Origin: Excoecaria cochinchinensis
Lineage: Eukaryota; Streptophyta; Magnoliopsida; Malpighiales; Euphorbiaceae
DNA length: 64,000 bases
Assembly: GCA_947683425.1 (NCBI GenBank)
Contig: CANTUQ010000007.1
Location: 3,658,001-3,722,000, forward strand
Direction: 5' to 3'
Of the stretch, positions 58,947 through 64,000 are shown piece after piece; the first letter of the stretch is position 1; the number at the start of each line of letters is the position of its first letter. Under the pieces are notes generated by a model. It was not told where the DNA came from. It saw only the letters and a list, made by a program, of their open reading frames with translations, and did no database searches. A program made the position numbers and the translations under genes.

Positions 58947-61364
58947 TATTATTATTATTATTATCAAGAACCTTCTAAACGTGAGCTAACATATGAATTG
59001 ATTAATGTCTTTAATTAACCATTCAATATATCTCCATCTTCTTGCAAATTTAAATTTGACTTTTGATAAATAACCATGCTTATACAAGTATGGCAAATTC
59101 AAACTCGCCTGTTATGACTTTCATTCAAGAATTAAGAGCTTAATGGATCTTCAGAAAACCTACCAAAAAGTATGCTTATATGTATATATATATAAACGCA
59201 CGCACCAATAAGCTTTAATTTAATGGTATTGTGATAAAAATCTGGTCTTAAAATGGCGAGGTTTCAATTCCAAAATTCAGTCGGATACCTTGCAATTAAA
59301 ACAGAAAAAGATTCAAAAGCTGATGGCACAGTTCAGTTAAAACAAAACAACCACCCAATGTGACATCCACCTAATAAGAACATTGCTTGTTGCCGCAGTA
59401 ATGGAGAATAAAATGCATGAGAACTTTCATTTGTGCAATTCCAGCTGAGCTTCTAAATGGCTGGGGGACCATTCTCACCTTATCTTGTTTAGTGCTTATA
59501 AGCTCAGCTGTTGGCAACACTGTCCTCATCAAAGAAAACAAAAACTACAAATTGAGAGAATATGCACTCACCATCTCCATTATTCTGGTAGCTAGAACCA
59601 TCTCTTATCATGATTCTCTTTACTTTGGACCTAACCGTCACAACTTCACATATATCTTAAATTCCACAACAATGCATGCATGATACAATTACTTGCATTA
59701 TTGCCACATTTGATGACAATGAGTGCAAAATCACCACTATGCCAATCTAATACTGTAAAACTTGCAAGGGTTTTACCTGCATTTTGTGCATCCAAAACTC
59801 AATGTGATAAACTGCATAGGTAACAGAACTGAAAGACGTTGAATTCTCTTGTTAAATGCTAACAAGGTACCATTTATTTCACGTTTATATCCAACAGGAA
59901 AGTAAAAGTACAAGAGAATGATGCCTAACAAAATTGCTTAAGAATATGAACAACAGCCTATTCAACAGGTTTATTGACATAAAGGGAAAAACTTGCACAC
60001 TCCCGCAACTGATTTCTTTAAGCTTATGTAAAAGCGTTATATGCCAGAACCAAATTATGCATACATAAATTCCGAATTTTCAAGAACAAGATTGAATAGG
60101 AAATGAGATCCAGGAATTAGGGAAGAACTGGACAGTGGAAGGACATATGACATCACTGACTGGATTCTTTTGAGTTGAAGAAGAAATATTTATAGTCAGT
60201 GGCAACCATAAGTAGACTCATTGCTAAGGAACCAAACTTTGTTGAACTTCTTTAGACATGATGCAGAACATCAAGATTAGGCCCCAATAAAGGAAGCATT
60301 TATGAATATTGTATATATTCCACAAAAATCTACCAATAAAAGTGAGAGATAAAAAGAGCAAGAGTGTAAATGAGAAATCTTAGACATGAAGAGCAAGAGT
60401 GCCCAATTCATTAAAACAACCACTTCAGAAATTTGAAGAAGAGACCTTCTAAACAAGTGTTATAACACTTTGGAGAAAAGATTGCAACAAATTAATGGCA
60501 CGACCTCAAACGTCTCCTATAATTAAATGTTGGATCAAGGAAATGGATCTAAGACACCTTGCACTTTGATACATGCCTGTACTCAAGGAGAATATCAGAA
60601 TTGCATCAACATCAGGTTCAGACTCAGAAGGGATCTGTCTCCATTCTGCAAAATGGAGACATCATAAACAGGGCTAGTGAGATAGTTTCAGGCATAGAAA
60701 CAAGATAATTGGTGGAATGTATGATGTCCATTTATCTGGTATGGTAAACACTACCTAAGACAACCATGTCTCAGACATACAACTCCAATTGACATCAAAT
60801 AACTCAATTAGGGAAAAAAACAATATACAACAAAACAAGCTTTTAGCTAGTTTAAATAGCCAACCCAATAAAAGAATAAAAGTGAGATACCAATGTCTAA
60901 AGTTCCTCAAGCTTAGTCCTCCTACACAGATTACCTTCAATTATGTTAAAAGAGAAAAAATTAAATATGACTAAGGAAAATATAATCAATGACAAAGCGA
61001 ATGCACATATCAGTAACACAAATCAAACGAAGAATAACAAGTAGTGAAGCGATTAGTTTAATGTTTAACCAAAGCCAGTAAAAGTGAATAACCAGATTCA
61101 AAAATCTTACAGAAAACAAATATCCTATCATACAATCATCAATACCAGAAATCATTAATGAATAAACAGATTAATTTAACCACTTGACGAGATGGCAAAG
61201 GGTAACAGATTATACAACTCAAATCTAGTCTCAGAACACATAAATCTATAAACTTTTCGTGACAAGATTTTAAATTGCCGACAAAAGACATTAAGTGCAA
61301 ACACAGATAAAAAAAAAGGGTAAGCAACAAAGAAAAACAAAGTAAAATTAAAATACCCAACAAA
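58700..61364. other. Gene-free region between NIPA and DUF3511 genes
   Basis: A (TC)n microsatellite lies at 58913-58941. The right part should hold the 3' UTR of the DUF3511 gene. Short frames at 59417-59683 and elsewhere have no family signature. Confidence 0.45.
58913..58941. repeat. (TC)n microsatellite
   Basis: About 14 uninterrupted CT units. Confidence 0.95.
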
Positions 61365-61760
61365 TCAGAACCATCCATAAACCATCTGGGTATACCTATC
61401 CTTAAGCCATCTGAAACTCCTTCTGAAGGAACCTTTGACTTTGCCTTCAACACTGTACATTTTATAGCTAGCAACCCTTTTCTTCCTTTGAAACTCAGGG
61501 TCACTCAAGTTCCAAGCTTTAGAAGAAGAAGATGACCCAGAAGTGGTTTTCCCTTTCTTGAGCTTAAAATCCCTGTTATTGTTGAAATTATTGATATCAA
61601 ATGCGTTATTAGCCATCTGGGTCTGTGCATAGGAGGCACTGTAGGACCTGAGCTCATAGGAAGTAGGAGGTGGTCTTTGTGGAGCATAGTAACTCCCCAT
61701 CTGCATAGTGCCACCGACATCTGAATAAGAATATGAACTTGATCTGTTATAGTCCTCCAT
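61365..61760 (-). CDS. DUF3511 domain protein
   Basis: A single exon encodes 131 residues from the ATG at 61760. The N-terminal two thirds is low-complexity (Ser, Tyr, Gln, Pro). The C-terminal block DPEFQRKKRVASYKMYSVEG, KVKGSFRRSFRWLKDRYTQM and VYGWF (about 87-131) is the conserved DUF3511 domain of land plants. Its function is unknown; it is very basic and might bind nucleic acid or membranes. An in-frame ATG lies eight codons upstream only if a non-ATG start were allowed, so 61760 is used. It follows the NIPA gene on the same strand, as At5g11970 follows At5g11960. Confidence 0.88.
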   Translation of the reverse strand: MEDYNRSSSYSYSDVGGTMQMGSYYAPQRPPPTSYELRSYSASYAQTQMANNAFDINNFNNNRDFKLKKGKTTSGSSSSSKAWNLSDPEFQRKKRVASYKMYSVEGKVKGSFRRSFRWLKDRYTQMVYGWF

Positions 61761-64000
61761 GGATAAATTTTGAATATGCTTCACAGAGAGAGAAAATTGA
61801 AAGAATGGAAGGTGGGTGTTGATTTTGGCGTTGTTTATGATCTAGACAGAAGAGGAAAGAATTTGAATAATGAGAATGGTGGGGTCAAAAGACTCGAAAC
61901 AGAGGAACATTGGATCGGTTAAATTGAAATTTTATTCGTTTTTTTTAATATTTTTGGACATAAATATGAAAAATTTTAACTGATTCTAAGATGGCGTGTT
62001 TAAGAGGGAATCATTTTGTCTAAGGCAATAATTCACTTCTATTGTTTCTCGTATCACTGAATCTTGACCGGTCAGACAACTCTATTGTACTATAAGTAAT
62101 TCCAAATCGATTTGATACTAATTTTATTTTAAATTAATCAAATCTATAATTTAAAATTATAATTTTTATTTTAAAAAATTGGCATTTAATTGATTTATTA
62201 TTTATATGTATTTTTTTATTTTAAATTTTTATGCTTCATAGATATTATAATATATAATTTTTTAAAATATTATTAAGATACATATTTTTAGTGAATAAAT
62301 ATTAAAAATATTTTTTTATTATAATTATTTATTCATTACATGTACGAATTGGCACTCTATTATTGATTTCATATTCAACATATTAAATTCTTGTCATTAA
62401 TAATGAAAATTTTATTTTTCTTTTAATTTTTTTGATAGATATTTTGTTTGATTTTTATTTTTTCATTTTTGAAACATTTTTAACCATTAAAATTAATTTT
62501 ACAATTTGCATAATTTAGTAAATTTATACGCTAAAATTTTTAAATTGTTAACTAATAAATTAATAAAAAAATAGATTAAAAATAAAAATCGATATAATTA
62601 TTAACCGAAATTAATAAAATTATTAATAGACTAATTAATAAGTGCATGTTAAATTTTTAGTGTAAGCTTTCTTTTTCTATACAACTATACAATACTATGC
62701 TTTATTAAAGACAGCATGTAATTTTGTGCTAATGGAAATTTTCTTTTTCTTCTTTATTGTAAAGAGCTTAAAAAGGAAAATACCTACTTTGGCAATAACC
62801 AATCTTTTCTTCACCTATTAAGTTGACACTGAAATTCTTGTTTTAAATTACATTATTCATTGGACAACAAAAATTTCAAAACTGAGCAAGCCTATGGTTC
62901 TCTATGAAAGACCATATCCATTGATTTTTAACCATTAGATTCACATACGGATCTATATAGAGTTAAAGTGGGGGCAAGAGTTAAAAGAAGAGGCAATTGC
63001 CCCCTTTATTTTTTTTAAACTTAAAATTCTCCCTAAAAAATTTGTAAATTTCAAATTTGTCCTTGTAACTTTAACTCTTTGCCCCCTTCAATATTGATCT
63101 CAATTAAAACTTACCCTTGCGATATTAATTTTAACTAAATTTGTCTCCTTTAACCTTAAATCTTAGGTCTACCCCAGGTTAGATCATGTAATAGTACATG
63201 ATCTAATGGTTAATAATCAATTCCTACAGTCCTCCACGTAATCTAAAAGACTTACTTGAATATTTGACTAATAAAGCCATCTTTGAAATAATTATCACTG
63301 AAAAATTAGTATTATGCTGATTTAGAATATGAACACATGATGAAATTGTTAAAGAATACTAACCAGTCCTTCATAGGCCGTTTCATGAATTCAAGTTCAA
63401 AAGTAAAATAAACATCTCTTGTACAAAACTGGTTCCAAGCAATGAGGTGTAAAAGAGCTTGGCGTATGCCCGACCCGTCACACATTGCAAAACAAGACGT
63501 AACTAATGAAATATGACTCGTAACCAACACTATCCCAACAAGCAGCCAGGGCCACTATTGTTTTGTATTGTGCTTATGTTTTAGGCAAGTAGGAAGTTGG
63601 AGTTTGCTCATATGGTTAGAGCTAACCGCATCAATTTGGCAACTGGCCAAATTTTAAGTCTCAACCTTATCAAAATGCTGATATCATTATTGCATTCAAA
63701 TACTCTCAAATAACCCAACTTTTCAACCCGTCCTGCTGAGCCTTCTGTTCACACCATTAGGCATTAGCAACAAATCACATAGAAAAACTTGACAATGAAA
63801 AACAAAAAAGTTATTTTCAAAGAATGTGTCCCAGCTGGAAACGACAAGATCTTAGTGACTTGGCATTTTGCACACAAGGCAAGTAAATGGAATACAAGTT
63901 TACACACGCATGTCTATGAAAGCAGAAAGCATAAAGTATATCAAGAAAATGAGCTCTATGAGCAAAATGAAACAATACTGGAGAATTCTGGCTTCTGACA
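61761..64000. other. Right-end spacer
   Basis: The DUF3511 promoter lies on the left. The rest is AT-rich with no supportable gene. The plus-strand frame at 63789-63998 runs to near the window edge and has no family signature. Confidence 0.45.

Noticed and set aside
59417..59683. Plus-strand frame of 88 residues with hydrophobic stretches
   Set aside because: No homology recognised and poor codon context.
63600..63660. tRNA-like string 'atggttagagctaaccgc'
   Set aside because: No matching acceptor stem or full cloverleaf could be drawn.

Overview
This window is plant nuclear DNA, almost certainly from a core eudicot and plausibly a woody rosid. Genes are intron-rich with GT-AG junctions, intergenic DNA is very AT-rich, and there are MITEs, a Ty3/gypsy LTR retrotransposon and an old plant pararetrovirus (badnavirus-like) insertion. 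I cannot name the species. Gene models were built by eye by joining exons at splice sites; every model closes as a multiple of three with an intact family signature.

Left part (1-20.5 kb). A 2,981-bp non-autonomous hAT-type element (1707-4687, exact 8-bp target duplication) precedes four genes: a heat-shock factor HSFA2 (+), the strigolactone cytochrome P450 MAX1/CYP711A (+), an IQ67-domain protein like IQD6 (-) and an IQM4-like calmodulin-binding protein (-). From memory, the same four genes sit together in Arabidopsis (At2g26150, At2g26170, At2g26180, At2g26190), so the order is ancestral. Between the two IQ genes lies a scrambled badnavirus-like insertion (about 14.87-17.03 kb), with a perfect 66-bp inverted repeat and a 93-bp tandem duplication. 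AT-rich MITE-like repeats lie on both sides of it, and a miniature LTR-like element (14.29-14.54 kb) lies nearby.

Middle part (20.5-47.9 kb). It holds a mitochondrial CoA carrier (-), a plant-specific membrane-anchored protein of unknown function (-), several MITEs and hAT-like elements, and one gypsy retrotransposon of the Tat/Retand type (33235-43371, element on the minus strand). The retrotransposon has two 468-bp LTRs differing at about four sites and a near-perfect 5-bp target duplication. Its gag-pol has an internal deletion near the integrase end. A second gene on the opposite strand, with its own TATA box and introns (34.2-36.8 kb), is also degraded.

Right part (47.9-64 kb). LOG8-type cytokinin riboside monophosphate phosphoribohydrolase (+), a NIPA-family magnesium transporter (-) and a DUF3511 protein (-). 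From memory this matches Arabidopsis At5g11950-At5g11970, a second conserved block. The host genes do not form a pathway. MAX1 (strigolactone) and LOG8 (cytokinin) both act in shoot-branching hormone control, and the HSF has an obvious heat-responsive promoter.

No credible CRISPR, tRNA or rRNA gene was seen. The most notable items are the antisense gene of the gypsy element, the rearranged pararetrovirus, the large hAT element with an internal tandem array, the GC-AG intron in MAX1, and the heat-shock-element cluster of HSFA2.
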